A stretch of DNA of 64,000 nt from Marinobacter nauticus (lineage in GTDB: Bacteria; Pseudomonadota; Gammaproteobacteria; Enterobacterales; Shewanellaceae): contig NZ_JAHVJZ010000005.1 of assembly GCF_019801015.1 (NCBI RefSeq), positions 248,001 to 312,000 on the forward strand, in the 5' to 3' direction. Below the pieces are notes generated by a model that was not told the DNA's origin, made no database searches, and was given only the letters and a program-made list of their open reading frames with translations. How positions within the stretch are numbered: the stretch's first letter is position 1; each line of letters begins with the position of its first letter. The position numbers were made by a program, and so were the translations under genes. Positions 1-9,086 of the stretch are shown one piece after another.

Positions 1-1336
1 TCTGACCCAGCACCCGGCTGGTAACAAAGCCGGAGGTGATCGCGCCGTTCACGTTCAGGGCGGTACGGCCCATGTCGATCAGCGGCTCGATGGAGATCAG
101 CAGGCCCACCAGCGCCACCGGCATATCCAGCGCAGTCAGCACGATCAGCGCAGCGAAAGTGGCGCCGCCACCCACACCGGCAACTCCGAAGGAGCCCACC
201 ACAATAGTGGCGATCACGGTGGCGATAAACAGCGGGCTCATCGGGTCGATGCCGATCACCGGGGCGATCATCACCACCAGCATGGCCGGATAGATACCGG
301 CACAACCGTTCTGGCCGATGGTGGCGCCAAAGGAGGCGGCAAAGTTTGCGATGCCATCCGGGATGCCCAGCTGACGGGTCTGAGTCTGCACAGTCAGCGG
401 GATGGTGCCGGCGCTGGTGCGGCTGGTAAAGGCGAAGGAGAGCACCGGCAGCACCTTCTTAACGAAGGTCACCGGGTTGCCGCCGGCCATGGCGACCAGC
501 ACCAGGTGCACACCAAACATCAGCGCCAGCGCCACGTAGGAGGCCAGCACAAAGTTGAACAGGTTGAGGATATCGGCAAAGTTGGAGCCCGCCAGCACCT
601 TGGTCATCAGCGCCAGAACACCATACGGAGTCAGGCGCAGCACCAGGGTCACAATGCGCATTACGATGGCGTAAGCCACCTGCATAAAGCTGTCGAACTT
701 GTCCGCCAGCTCCGGCTGCTTCTTATGAACGCCCAGCGCGGCAATGCCAACAAAGGCGGAGAAGATCACCACGGAGATGATGGAGGTGTCACGCGCACCG
801 GTCATGTCCAGGAAGGGGTTGGCCGGGATCAGATCCACCAGGGTTCGGGCGATGGAGATCTGTTCTGCCGTGCCTTCACGCGCCAGCAGAGCGGCCGCAC
901 GCTCCGCTTCCCGGGCGCCTTCGGTCAGGCCCTCAGCAGAGAGACCGAACAGATGGGCAACGCCCATACCAATCAAACCCGCAATGGCCACAGTAAACAG
1001 CAGTACCCCGATGGTCAGGGCGGAGATTTTCCCCAGCGACTGGCCATCTTTGAGCTTCAGAATGGCGCTGATGATGGAGACCATCACCAGAGGCACCACG
1101 ATCATCTTCAGCAGTTGAACGTAGCCCTTACCGGCAATATCAAAATACTCAATGGACTGGGTCAGGACAGCGGAGCCGCCGCCGTAGATCCACTGCAGAA
1201 TCGCACCGTAACCAATACCCAGACCCAATGCCAGAAACACCCGGCGGGTGAATTTGACGTGCTTTTGCTGCATCGCAAACAGCACATAGAACAGGCCCAA
1301 CATCACCACGACGTTAAGCAATACAAACAAATTCAT
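1..1336 (-). CDS. tcyP: L-cystine/dicarboxylate-type symporter TcyP (3' end outside window)
   Basis: Translating the minus strand from the ATG at 1336 gives a continuous frame to the left edge (445 codons, C-terminus missing). The start MNLFVLLNVVVMLG and the blocks GYVQLLKMIVVPLVMVSII, DMTGARDTSIISVVIFSAF and LTPYGVLALMTKVLAGS follow E. coli TcyP (YdjN) closely, so this is a DAACS-family inner-membrane symporter that imports L-cystine rather than glutamate. Several hydrophobic membrane segments and re-entrant hairpins are apparent. It stands alone: gppA ends 177 bp upstream in the same direction. Other DAACS substrates (aspartate, serine) are possible, but the TcyP-like blocks favour cystine. 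Confidence 0.88.
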   Translation of the reverse strand, partial: MNLFVLLNVVVMLGLFYVLFAMQQKHVKFTRRVFLALGLGIGYGAILQWIYGGGSAVLTQSIEYFDIAGKGYVQLLKMIVVPLVMVSIISAILKLKDGQSLGKISALTIGVLLFTVAIAGLIGMGVAHLFGLSAEGLTEGAREAERAAALLAREGTAEQISIARTLVDLIPANPFLDMTGARDTSIISVVIFSAFVGIAALGVHKKQPELADKFDSFMQVAYAIVMRIVTLVLRLTPYGVLALMTKVLAGSNFADILNLFNFVLASYVALALMFGVHLVLVAMAGGNPVTFVKKVLPVLSFAFTSRTSAGTIPLTVQTQTRQLGIPDGIANFAASFGATIGQNGCAGIYPAMLVVMIAPVIGIDPMSPLFIATVIATIVVGSFGVAGVGGGATFAALIVLTALDMPVALVGLLISIEPLIDMGRTALNVNGAITSGFVTSRVLGQ

Positions 1337-1513
1337 AGTAGTCGTACCTTATCCGGACAAAATTCCGGTTCGCCTCTGAAAACTGGCGGGAGCGATTGTA
1401 ATTTTATTCAAACCCAAAGGATCGCTCTGGGTTTCTCCCTACGACGCGCAGGATAACCAATCGGACGCAGGATCCTTTATGCCCAAATGGAATAACAAAG
1501 TCTATTCAGAATA

Positions 1514-2446
1514 TTAGCTTGGAGTTTCCGTCAATTCCCGCGCCAGCTCCACCAGCACCCCTTCCCGCAGTGCACCGCCAGCCAGTTCCAGCCGGGAAAG
1601 GTCCAATGCCTTCATAAAGCCCGACAGCAGGGCGACGCCGGCGGCAAAGGTCGGTATCCGTTCGGCATCAAGCCCCGGCAACGCGTTGTGCCCCAGGTTC
1701 AGTAATTCGTCCTTCACCGTGGAAAGTTCGATTGGGGTAATCGCCTCCAGCGGTGAGTTGCGCGCCTCAAACAGTTCAAACAAACTGCGCACGGTGCCGG
1801 AAACCCCCAGCGCCGTGAGACCGTGATAGGGCGATAACGACGCCGAAAATGGCGCCAGCGATTCGGCCACCTGCTGCTCCACACGGGCAAAGCCTTCGGC
1901 ATTGATGCCACAGGACAAAGCGCCCTGCATGGTGGTGACACAGCCCAGCTCAAAAGAGTGCTTAAACGCCATCTGGTGTTCGTCACCCACCACCAGTTCG
2001 GTGCTGGCACCGCCAATATCCAGCACCATCACCGTGCCGGAGACGTCGGTGGCCGCCCGCATCCCCTGGTAGATCAGGGTAGCCTCGCGTTCACCGCTGA
2101 TCACCTCGATGGGATAGCCCAGTCGCGGCTCCCCTTCGGCAATGAACGCCGCCGCATTGTCCGCCTGTCGCAGCGCCGCCGTGGCCAGCACCGCAACCCG
2201 GGCCGGCTGGTACTGGCGCAGCAGTTCACCGAACCAGGCCAGACAATCCAGTCCCTCGGCCATGGCGTCATCGCCAATATGACCATCCAGCGCCAGGCCT
2301 CTTGCCAGTCGGGCCTTGCGCTTATGCTTGGCGATGATGGTGGGCACCGCCGCATCATTCCTGGCGATAAGCAGGTTAAAGCTGTTGGAGCCGAGGGTGA
2401 TGGCCGCCACCAGGGCGTCGGTGCTGTCAGTCAGGGGTTTTACCAT
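1514..2446 (-). CDS. gppA: Ppx/GppA family phosphatase, short form
   Basis: A 310-residue protein of the exopolyphosphatase/guanosine pentaphosphatase family, which cleaves pppGpp to ppGpp or polyphosphate. The phosphate-binding motif LDIGGASTEL is at residues 142-151, and the ISGEREA motif carrying the general-base glutamate is near 116-122. Only the two actin-like ATPase domains are present; E. coli GppA is about 494 residues, so the C-terminal HD-like domains are absent. The first phosphate motif, normally DxGSNS, reads TLGSNS (residues 17-22), so the usual aspartate is Thr. Position downstream of rhlB matches gppA in enterobacteria. A hairpin terminator separates the two genes, so it probably has its own promoter. 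Ppx-like activity is an alternative. Confidence 0.85.
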   Translation of the reverse strand: MVKPLTDSTDALVAAITLGSNSFNLLIARNDAAVPTIIAKHKRKARLARGLALDGHIGDDAMAEGLDCLAWFGELLRQYQPARVAVLATAALRQADNAAAFIAEGEPRLGYPIEVISGEREATLIYQGMRAATDVSGTVMVLDIGGASTELVVGDEHQMAFKHSFELGCVTTMQGALSCGINAEGFARVEQQVAESLAPFSASLSPYHGLTALGVSGTVRSLFELFEARNSPLEAITPIELSTVKDELLNLGHNALPGLDAERIPTFAAGVALLSGFMKALDLSRLELAGGALREGVLVELARELTETPS

Positions 2447-2513
2447 AGGGGAATTGGATCATCGGGCTGTGCCCGCACAGTGAAAATCCTCACCACTGGC
2501 CGGTGCCAATGGC

Positions 2514-2539
2514 AAAACGGCGGCCCTGAGGCCGCCGTT
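2514..2539 (-). terminator. Rho-independent terminator of rhlB
   Basis: On the minus strand a GC-rich stem (AACGGCGGCC / GGGCCGCCGTT, 3-nt loop) is followed by a short U tract. It lies just after the rhlB stop codon and before gppA. Confidence 0.75.
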
Positions 2540-2546
2540 GTCCGTA

Positions 2547-3830
2547 TTAACGCCGGGGCCGCGGGCCCCGTCCGCCGCCACTGCGGCCATCGCGTCGCTG
2601 GCCATCGCGACCGCCCGGACGACGATTGCGCTGAATGCGCTGGGGTCGGGTCAGGTCGGACAGCAGAGCGCTGGCATCGTAGCTGCTCACCGGGATCTGG
2701 TGATCGATGTACTCTTCGATCGCCGGCAGGTTCAGTGCGTACTGCTCACAGGCAAAGCTGATGGAGTGCCCGGTAGCGCCAGCACGGCCGGTACGGCCAA
2801 TGCGGTGCACGTAATCTTCGGAATCGTCCGGCAGATCGTAGTTAAACACGTGGGTCACATCGGCGATGTGCAGGCCACGAGCCGCCACGTCAGTGGCCAC
2901 CAGGAAGTCGATCTCACCGGCCTTGAACTGCTCCAGGATCTTCACCCGCTTCTTCTGCGGGACATCACCGGTCAGCAGACCCACACGGTGGCCATCGGCA
3001 TTCAGCCAGGCCCAGATATCTTCACAGCGGTGCTTGGTGTTGGCGAAGATGATCGCCTTCTCCGGCCAATCTTCCTCAATCAGGGTCAGCAGCAGACGCA
3101 TCTTGTCATCGTTGGAGGGGTAGAACAGCTCCTCCTTGATGCGCTTACCGGTCTTCTGCTCCGGCTCCACCTGGACGTGCTCCGGCTCGTTCATGTGCTC
3201 ATAGGCCAGCTCCTGCACCTTAAAGGAGAGGGTGGCAGAGAACAGCATGTTGCGACGCTCAGCCGGGGCCGGCATGCGGCGGAACAGGTAACGGATGTCT
3301 TTGATAAAGCCCAGATCGAACATCCGGTCCGCTTCATCCAGAACCATCACCTGAATCGCATTAAGCTTGTAGGTGCCCTGCTTGTAGTAGTCAATCAGAC
3401 GACCCGTGGTGCCGATAAGAATATCGACGCCCGCTTCCAGAGCCGCGCGCTGAGAGTCGTACCCTTCCCCACCGTAAGCCAGGCCGAGCTTCAGACCGGT
3501 GGACTTGGACAGAGGCTCCGCGTCCTTGAAGATCTGAATGGCCAGTTCGCGGGTCGGTGCCATGATCAGGGCCCGGGGGCTCTTACCATCATGGGCTTCC
3601 GGAGCCGGCTTATTCAGCAGCTCATGGAAGGTGGCGACCAGAAAAGCCAGAGTTTTGCCGGTACCGGTCTGCGCCTGGCCCGCAATGTCCTTTCCGGACA
3701 GAACGATAGGCAGAGTCAGCGCCTGGATCGGCGTGCAGTGGGTAAATCCGGTCGATTCCAGGGCTTCAACCACTTGGGGAGCCAGCGGAAAATCGGCGAA
3801 TTTGGTTTCGGTAAGATGGGTCTTAGTCAT
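2547..3830 (-). CDS. rhlB: ATP-dependent RNA helicase RhlB
   Basis: A 427-residue DEAD-box helicase with the Q motif around TPIQALTLP (33-41), Walker A AQTGTGKT (53-60), DEAD (165-168), SAT in FSATL, and the helicase C motif [10 protein letters not shown]. The C-terminus is an Arg/Gly-rich basic tail ([18 protein letters not shown]) as in RhlB, the degradosome helicase that unwinds mRNA for PNPase and RNase E. Divergent from trxA-rho and followed by gppA, exactly the E. coli neighbourhood, which distinguishes it from RhlE or SrmB. Length is close to E. coli RhlB (421). Confidence 0.95.
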   Translation of the reverse strand: MTKTHLTETKFADFPLAPQVVEALESTGFTHCTPIQALTLPIVLSGKDIAGQAQTGTGKTLAFLVATFHELLNKPAPEAHDGKSPRALIMAPTRELAIQIFKDAEPLSKSTGLKLGLAYGGEGYDSQRAALEAGVDILIGTTGRLIDYYKQGTYKLNAIQVMVLDEADRMFDLGFIKDIRYLFRRMPAPAERRNMLFSATLSFKVQELAYEHMNEPEHVQVEPEQKTGKRIKEELFYPSNDDKMRLLLTLIEEDWPEKAIIFANTKHRCEDIWAWLNADGHRVGLLTGDVPQKKRVKILEQFKAGEIDFLVATDVAARGLHIADVTHVFNYDLPDDSEDYVHRIGRTGRAGATGHSISFACEQYALNLPAIEEYIDHQIPVSSYDASALLSDLTRPQRIQRNRRPGGRDGQRRDGRSGGGRGPRPRR

Positions 3831-4020
3831 AACGGTGCAGCATATCGGAAGCGCTTGCCATTGGGAACCTAATCAAGTCAAATAATCGCCATATCTTACC
3901 GCCCCGATTCGCTCTTCTACGCCGATATTCAATCGGGGTTGAAAGCCGGGGGCGGCGTCCCCAAATAGGACCTCATGGGGCGTCTCAGTGGCGCTTGCCA
4001 AACAGAAACGGAGTCAAGTA

Positions 4021-4347
4021 ATGAGCGACAAGATTGTGCAGCTGTCCGATGACAGCTTTGAAAATGACGTACTGAAAGCCGACAAGCCGGTACTGGTGGA
4101 CTTCTGGGCTGAGTGGTGTGGCCCCTGCAAGATGATCGCTCCGGTACTGGACGAGCTGGCTGAAGAGTATGGCGAGCAACTGACCATCGGTAAGCTGAAC
4201 GTTGACCAGAACAGCGAAACCCCGCCGAAGTACGGCATCCGTGGCATCCCGACTCTGTTGCTGTTCAAAGACGGTCAACTGGCGGGCACCAAGGTTGGCG
4301 CCGCTTCCAAGACCCAGCTGAAAGAGTTTATCGACGCCCACCTGTAA
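4021..4347 (+). CDS. trxA: Thioredoxin 1
   Basis: A 108-residue thioredoxin, the cytoplasmic dithiol reductant for ribonucleotide reductase, methionine sulfoxide reductase and others. The active site WCGPC is at residues 32-36, and the cis-proline loop RGIPTLLLF is intact. An in-frame ATG-less extension reaches back to 3988, but the ATG at 4021 with an upstream GGAG gives [11 protein letters not shown], matching the E. coli start and length. Divergent from rhlB; a strong terminator follows before rho. Confidence 0.96.
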   Translation: MSDKIVQLSDDSFENDVLKADKPVLVDFWAEWCGPCKMIAPVLDELAEEYGEQLTIGKLNVDQNSETPPKYGIRGIPTLLLFKDGQLAGTKVGAASKTQLKEFIDAHL

Positions 4348-4403
4348 GAGCAGGCATCGCGACGAAAGGAATCGGGCAGTCGAGTTAGCACTGATTGCTT
4401 GAG

Positions 4404-4430
4404 GGGGCCGTCTTCGGACGGCCCTTTTTT
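4404..4430 (+). terminator. Terminator after trxA
   Basis: Stem GGGCCGTC / GACGGCCC closed by a TTCG tetraloop and followed by six T. It lies 56 bp beyond the trxA stop and separates trxA from rho. Confidence 0.9.
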
Positions 4431-4503
4431 ATCGCCGGAAACACCCCCAAAACGCTGGACGCTCCCAAACATTGGTGCTAGCTTAATAGCCAGTACATTT
4501 CTC

Positions 4504-4516
4504 GCCCTGACAGGGC
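4504..4516 (+). promoter_or_regulatory. Small hairpin in the rho leader
   Basis: Within the 246-bp trxA-rho gap, GCCC-TGACA-GGGC forms a short hairpin followed by a pyrimidine-rich stretch with five T. In E. coli the rho leader is attenuated by Rho itself; whether this hairpin takes part here is inference. Nothing else in the gap is recognisable beyond the trxA terminator. Confidence 0.25.
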
Positions 4517-4593
4517 AAATCTCCTTTTTAATCACAGCATCAGTGACATAGCCGCGCTCTTTTCCTGAGTGCACAATCAAAAGACCCACCCAT

Positions 4594-5859
4594 ATGAACC
4601 TTACCGAACTGAAACAGAAACCGGTCTCCGAACTGGTTGCCCTGGCCGAGTCCATGGGCCTGGAGAACCTGGCTCGTGCACGGAAGCAAGATATTCTGTT
4701 CGCCATCCTGAAGGCGCACGCCAAAAGCGGTGAAGATATCTACGGCGACGGCGTACTGGAGATCCTGCAAGACGGCTTTGGCTTCCTGCGCAGCGCGGAC
4801 TCCTCTTACCTGGCCGGCCCGGACGACATCTACGTCAGCCCCAGCCAAATCCGGCGCTTTAACCTGCGCACCGGTGATTCCATCTCCGGTAAGATCAGGC
4901 CGCCGAAAGAGGGTGAGCGTTACTTCGCTCTGCTGAAAGTCAGCGAAGTGAACTTCGACCGTCCGGAAAGCTCCCGCAGCAAGATTCTGTTTGAGAACCT
5001 CACTCCTCTGCACGCGAACGATCGCCTGCGTATGGAGCGTGGTAACGGTTCCACCGAGGACATCACTGCCCGGGTTCTGGACCTGGCCAGCCCCATCGGT
5101 AAAGGTCAGCGTGGTCTGATTGTGGCACCGCCGAAAGCCGGTAAAACTCTGCTGCTTCAGAACATTGCCCAGTCCATCGCCTACAACCACCCTGAGTGTG
5201 TGCTGATGGTGCTGCTGATCGACGAACGTCCGGAAGAGGTGACTGAGATGCAGCGCCTGGTGAAGGGCGAAGTGGTGGCTTCCACCTTCGACGAGCCGGC
5301 CTCCCGCCACGTTCAGGTTGCTGAAATGGTGATTGAGAAAGCCAAGCGTCTGGTTGAGCACAAGAAAGACGTGGTGATCCTGCTGGACTCCATCACCCGT
5401 CTGGCCCGCGCCTACAACACCGTGGTGCCGAGCTCCGGCAAAGTACTGACCGGTGGTGTGGATGCCAACGCTCTGCACCGTCCGAAGCGTTTCTTCGGTG
5501 CAGCACGTAACGTCGAAGAGGGCGGCAGCCTGACCATCATCGCCACCGCGCTGATCGACACTGGCTCCAAGATGGACGAAGTGATCTACGAAGAGTTCAA
5601 GGGCACCGGTAACATGGAGCTGCACCTGTCTCGCAAGATCGCTGAGCGTCGCGTGTTCCCGGCCATCGACTTCAACCGCTCCGGTACCCGTCGTGAAGAG
5701 CTTCTGGCTGGCAGCGAAGAGCTGCAGAAGATGTGGATTCTGCGTAAGATCCTCAATCCGATGCAGGAAGTGGAAGCGATGGAGTTCCTCATCGACAAGC
5801 TGGCGATGACCAAAACCAACGACGAGTTCTTTGACGCGATGAAGCGCGCCAAGTCCTGA
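4594..5859 (+). CDS. rho: Transcription termination factor Rho
   Basis: A 421-residue hexameric RNA-dependent ATPase (E. coli Rho is 419). It has the N-terminal helical SAP-like region, the OB-fold RNA-binding domain with GFGFLRS (61-67) and [13 protein letters not shown] (77-89), Walker A APPKAGKT (178-185), Walker [15 protein letters not shown], the Q loop [14 protein letters not shown] and the R loop. The ATG at 4594 gives the canonical N-terminus MNLTELKQ. Monocistronic, bounded by terminators. A Rho antagonist of the Rof family is encoded about 8 kb away. Confidence 0.97.
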   Translation: MNLTELKQKPVSELVALAESMGLENLARARKQDILFAILKAHAKSGEDIYGDGVLEILQDGFGFLRSADSSYLAGPDDIYVSPSQIRRFNLRTGDSISGKIRPPKEGERYFALLKVSEVNFDRPESSRSKILFENLTPLHANDRLRMERGNGSTEDITARVLDLASPIGKGQRGLIVAPPKAGKTLLLQNIAQSIAYNHPECVLMVLLIDERPEEVTEMQRLVKGEVVASTFDEPASRHVQVAEMVIEKAKRLVEHKKDVVILLDSITRLARAYNTVVPSSGKVLTGGVDANALHRPKRFFGAARNVEEGGSLTIIATALIDTGSKMDEVIYEEFKGTGNMELHLSRKIAERRVFPAIDFNRSGTRREELLAGSEELQKMWILRKILNPMQEVEAMEFLIDKLAMTKTNDEFFDAMKRAKS

Positions 5860-5888
5860 GTCCGGTAGTCATCACCGAGCCAACAAAA

Positions 5889-5914
5889 ACACCGCCCAAG
5901 GGCGGTGTTTTTTT
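5889..5914. terminator. Terminator shared by rho and the convergent acetyltransferase
   Basis: AAAAACACCGCCC / GGGCGGTGTTTTT stem with A and T tracts on both sides, so it can stop transcripts from rho (+) and from the GNAT gene at 5932-6393 (-). Confidence 0.9.
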
Positions 5915-5931
5915 ATGGTCTGCTGAAGGTG

Positions 5932-6393
5932 TTACTGGAACTTGTGCACCATCACCGCCACCTCGGCGCCATGGTAATGTTCCCGATGATGCACGGCCCA
6001 GCCCAGGCGCTGGTAAAACGCCTGCTGGTCCTCGGTAAACAGGTACAGCGCCTCCAGCCCAAAGCGGTGGGCCAGATGCATCACTTCGGTGACCACCCGG
6101 GCGCCCAGCCCTTTACCCCGCTGGTCCGGACGCACATACACATTCGCCAGCCAGGGACTGAAATCCGGGTTGCTGCTCATGTCGGTGTGCAGCAGCGATG
6201 CGGTCGCCACCACCTCCTCACCGTCCATCAGCAGCCAGGTGCCGGGCACAGCACCGCTCTCCATCGACGCTTCCAGACCCCGCTCAAAATCCGCCAGGGT
6301 TTCGCCGGGATACAACCTCCCCCACTCATCAAAGTGCCATCGGGCGATGGTGGACAAAACGTCAGGGTAAGCCGACAGTGGCATCAGATTCAT
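5932..6393 (-). CDS. GNAT family N-acetyltransferase
   Basis: A 153-residue acetyl-CoA-dependent acyltransferase. The acetyl-CoA-binding motif A reads VYVRPDQRGKGLGARVV, with the Q/R-x-x-G-x-G/A signature (RGKGLG), and the C-terminal AFYQRLGW is typical of the fold. I prefer the ATG at 6393, which has AGGTG 7 bp upstream, over a TTG at 6414. The substrate cannot be predicted. It stands alone, convergent with rho. Confidence 0.8.
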   Translation of the reverse strand: MNLMPLSAYPDVLSTIARWHFDEWGRLYPGETLADFERGLEASMESGAVPGTWLLMDGEEVVATASLLHTDMSSNPDFSPWLANVYVRPDQRGKGLGARVVTEVMHLAHRFGLEALYLFTEDQQAFYQRLGWAVHHREHYHGAEVAVMVHKFQ

Positions 6394-6487
6394 GGCAGCA
6401 CCTGTTTCGGACAATCTCTTATTCTACCCCAGGCCGTTGCCCGCTGGACTATAACCAGAGTGAACGGGCTTTAATGGGGAAATACCG

Positions 6488-6637
6488 ATGGCTGAGGCAA
6501 CCCAACCAGTTGAACGCCGACAGCAGGCGGACCGGCGCAAGCATCACGAACGGCGGGAAGAGACCCGCTTTGACGACGATAAAGGCGACCGGCGCATCAC
6601 CGACCGGCGCCACGACGATCGCACCGCAGGCCACTGA
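6488..6637 (+). CDS. Small charged hypothetical protein, Arg/Asp-rich repeats
   Basis: A 49-residue reading frame from ATG 6488, preceded by TGGGGAAA about 8 bp upstream. The composition is extreme: repeats of ERRQQADRRK, HERREETR, DRRITDRR and DDR give many RR pairs alternating with Asp/Glu, so the product is probably disordered or helical and could bind nucleic acid or a membrane. No family recognised. It ends just before the terminator of the convergent TraF-like gene. Coding status is not certain given its length. Confidence 0.45.
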   Translation: MAEATQPVERRQQADRRKHHERREETRFDDDKGDRRITDRRHDDRTAGH

Positions 6638-6665
6638 CAAAAACGCCCCGGACTGTGCCGGGGCG
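6638..6665 (-). terminator. Terminator of the TraF-like gene
   Basis: On the minus strand GCGCCCCGG / CCGGGGCG with a 6-nt loop is followed by five T. It lies 14 bp after the stop codon of the gene at 6679-7872. Confidence 0.85.
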
Positions 6666-6678
6666 CCTTGGGTCAGGC

Positions 6679-7872
6679 TCAGAACTTCAGGCCAAGCTGC
6701 ACCACCGCACCGCGCTCATCTTCGTTGCCGAACTGACCGGCCAGGTCCAGGGTGAATACGTCACCCGGGGAGATCCCCAGGCCCAGGCTCAGGATGTCTT
6801 CGTAGTTGCCTTCCAGATCGTGGCGGTAGCCGGCACGGAGCTGAGCGTGGCCACCAAAGTCATATTCCACGCCGAAACGGGCCCACTGCCGGGCCGCGGC
6901 CAGCGCCGCAAACGACTCATCCTTGATCAGGTCCAGATCCAGAGCCGCGGTAAAACCGCCCTGCTGGAACGCGACCGCACCGATCACCGACGGCTTCAGT
7001 TCGATGTCCTGATTATTGACGTTACGCAGCTTCTGAGTGATCAGGTTGCGCCCCACCAAACCGTATTGCCACGGGCCATAATTGCCGTGAAAACCGACGT
7101 CCAGATTGAACTCGGTCTGGTCGGTCATATTGTCGTCTGAGGTGATGTCATCCTCATCGAAATCACTGACATTGGCGTTGTAGTAGTAGGTATCCAGTCG
7201 CTGCATCTTCGGCGCCACACCCACGGAGAACTGGCCCAGCCAGGGGCTCTGGAACTCACGGGCGAAGCTGAACGACACCTCGGTGATGCCGACAGCCTGA
7301 ACATCGGCATTGGACTGGATGTCGTTCTGATCGAACGGTGCGCCCATCAGCGCATCTTCCAGCAGCTGCGCATCCTCTTCGATGTAATTGATCAGGCCAT
7401 TACCAACCAGATAGCCGTTAATGGTGAGACCAAAGCCCAGGCTCTTACTCGGCACAAAGAAACCCAGCAGCGCACCGGCATTGGCTTCCGGCTTGCTCTG
7501 ATCCAGCGCCGACAACTGGCCCAGGATCTCATCCTTCAATTGCTCTGCAGCGGGGATGTTATTGGGATCGTTGCTGTTCACCAGGGCCTCAAAAGCGTCG
7601 AGGTTTGCTTGCAGCGCATCGATATCATCAATGGTGTCTTCGTAGTCGCGGGCCAGCGCACCAACACCCAACTGGAAGTAGAAATCGTCGTCGTCCTGAA
7701 AACGGGTCAGCAGGGCGGGGTTCTGGCTGGTCCGGGTAAAGTCGCCGGAGGCCACACCCACACCACCCATGCCGCCAGCGCGGGCATCAGCAAAAGGGAC
7801 GGCGTGAACGGAAGGGACGAGCATGGGGGTCAGCGCCAACGCAACGGCGCCCAAGAAAAAGCGTTTCATCAA
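6679..7872 (-). CDS. TraF-like outer membrane beta-barrel protein
   Basis: A 397-residue exported protein. The signal peptide is MMKRFFLGAVALALTPMLVPSVHA, cut before VPFADARAGGMGGVGVAS. The start of the mature protein (ARAGGMGGVGVASGDFTRTSQNPALL) is the pattern shared by FadL/OmpP1-type and TraF_2-family barrels, and the chain ends in aromatic F (QLGLKF), typical of outer membrane barrels. Many alternating strands and an acidic loop (DFDEDDITSDDN) are visible. Genes of this family are often annotated 'conjugal transfer protein TraF', but no conjugation genes are near; function unknown. Its own terminator follows. Confidence 0.7.
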   Translation of the reverse strand: MMKRFFLGAVALALTPMLVPSVHAVPFADARAGGMGGVGVASGDFTRTSQNPALLTRFQDDDDFYFQLGVGALARDYEDTIDDIDALQANLDAFEALVNSNDPNNIPAAEQLKDEILGQLSALDQSKPEANAGALLGFFVPSKSLGFGLTINGYLVGNGLINYIEEDAQLLEDALMGAPFDQNDIQSNADVQAVGITEVSFSFAREFQSPWLGQFSVGVAPKMQRLDTYYYNANVSDFDEDDITSDDNMTDQTEFNLDVGFHGNYGPWQYGLVGRNLITQKLRNVNNQDIELKPSVIGAVAFQQGGFTAALDLDLIKDESFAALAAARQWARFGVEYDFGGHAQLRAGYRHDLEGNYEDILSLGLGISPGDVFTLDLAGQFGNEDERGAVVQLGLKF

Positions 7873-8039
7873 TTACTTCCTTGTCCAATACAGCGGACGG
7901 ATTTTACCCCAACAGGGCAGTGAGACCGAGGGACCGATCACGTTCTGCCTACTGAACACTCACAGAATGACAGCCGCAACGCCCCCTTCTGTTAACGACC
8001 AGAAGAGGGGGAAACTTAAGGGCTAATTGGGGGGTTGGC

Positions 8040-8510
8040 TCAGGGGCAGGTTTCTGCCAGATAGCGGTCACTGGGGAAGTCGTAGCGGTAGCACACCCCT
8101 TCCCACAGATAACGGGTGCCCTTGTCGGTCTGCATTAAGCGGGCATTGGCGGGCAAAGAACCCCGGCTGCCTTTAACGGTCTGCTCCTGAGAGAGGGTGG
8201 TGTCTACCGGCACCGGAACGCGCTTGGGTGCCACCACTTTTGCCGGCCGCTCTGAATGGCGGTAGGGATAACGATAGCGATGGTCCCAGTTCCGCCAGTC
8301 ATGGCGGTTCCAGTAAGAGGGATACCAGGGATAGCGCCAGCGACTGGACCAGTACGGCGAGCCATAGCGGTAATGGCCATAGTGGCTGTACCCGGAGCCA
8401 TAGTGCACTGACCAGCCCCAGTTTCCCGCCGTGGCCGGTTTGCCTGGCAGGACACTCAACATCAGCGCAGCGGCGGCCAGCACCACCTTAAGGACAAGGG
8501 ATCGGCGCAT
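8040..8510 (-). CDS. Exported Tyr/His/Arg-rich protein of unknown function
   Basis: A 156-residue protein with a signal peptide (MRRSLVLKVVLAAAALMLSVLPGKPATA), then about 65 residues extremely rich in Tyr, Trp, His, Ser and Arg (YGSGYSHYGHYRYGSPYW). A short C-terminal module ends WEGVCYRYDFPSDRYLAETCP-like, with two Cys that could form a disulfide. It overlaps the 3' end of the preceding gene (8488-8940) by 23 bp, so the two are probably co-transcribed and translationally coupled. The C-terminal CYR...CP module is shared with that neighbour. No known domain recognised. Confidence 0.65.
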   Translation of the reverse strand: MRRSLVLKVVLAAAALMLSVLPGKPATAGNWGWSVHYGSGYSHYGHYRYGSPYWSSRWRYPWYPSYWNRHDWRNWDHRYRYPYRHSERPAKVVAPKRVPVPVDTTLSQEQTVKGSRGSLPANARLMQTDKGTRYLWEGVCYRYDFPSDRYLAETCP

Positions 8511-8940
8511 AATCGGTGGTCATCCAGTTTTTGCGGTAGCACCCCGCTTCGTTTTTCCAGTAGTTGCCCTGAGGCGAGCTGTGCTCGACGGCACCGGCTG
8601 GGGGGTTGCCCTTGGTGGGATTGGGCCCGGCGGGCGGCGTCACCAGTTGATCAAACTCCGTACGCCCCTGACCATTTTCATCCAGTCGAAGGGCCGGCGC
8701 ACTTTGGGCCAGGGGGTCGTCCAGCCCTTTCCAGCGGGCGGGATCATGGCGCTGCCGGTATTGCTCCTGCCAGGTCTGCTGGTGCCAGCGTTGATTCTGC
8801 TGCCACTCCCGCTGTTGCTGCCAGCGCTGCTCCGCTGGCGGCGCACCGATGGGGCGCTGGGCTTTGTAACCCGCATTCCAGTTTGGCGGTGTGTTGGCCA
8901 GCACGGTCAGGGCGAGCGTTGCAACGGTGATGATCCCCAT
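8488..8940 (-). CDS. Exported Gln/Trp-rich protein of unknown function
   Basis: A 150-residue protein with a short signal-like start (MGIITVATLALTVLA, then NTPPNWN), followed by a Gln/Trp/Arg-rich stretch (QRWQQQREWQQNQRWHQQ) that may form a helix. The C-terminus NEAGCYRKNWMTTDYAPIPCP resembles the end of the downstream overlapping gene: aromatic-rich, CYR, then CP about 12 residues later. The two genes look like distant paralogues in one operon. The start could be a few codons off, as no strong ribosome-binding site is evident. Confidence 0.6.
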   Translation of the reverse strand: MGIITVATLALTVLANTPPNWNAGYKAQRPIGAPPAEQRWQQQREWQQNQRWHQQTWQEQYRQRHDPARWKGLDDPLAQSAPALRLDENGQGRTEFDQLVTPPAGPNPTKGNPPAGAVEHSSPQGNYWKNEAGCYRKNWMTTDYAPIPCP

Positions 8941-9086
8941 ATGCCATTCTCCCGTTTCGCCATTACTGTCAGTTTAGGCCTCACCGGGTCATCAGGGTTC
9001 CTGCAGCCCTGTCGCCTCGTCGGTCCCATCGCTATAATACCCCGGCACTTTGACGAAGGTCACACCAGCACAGAGAATAAAATCTA

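Noticed and set aside
506-1456. Plus-strand open frame opposite tcyP
   Set aside because: Gln/His-rich shadow; the minus strand gives a clear transporter.
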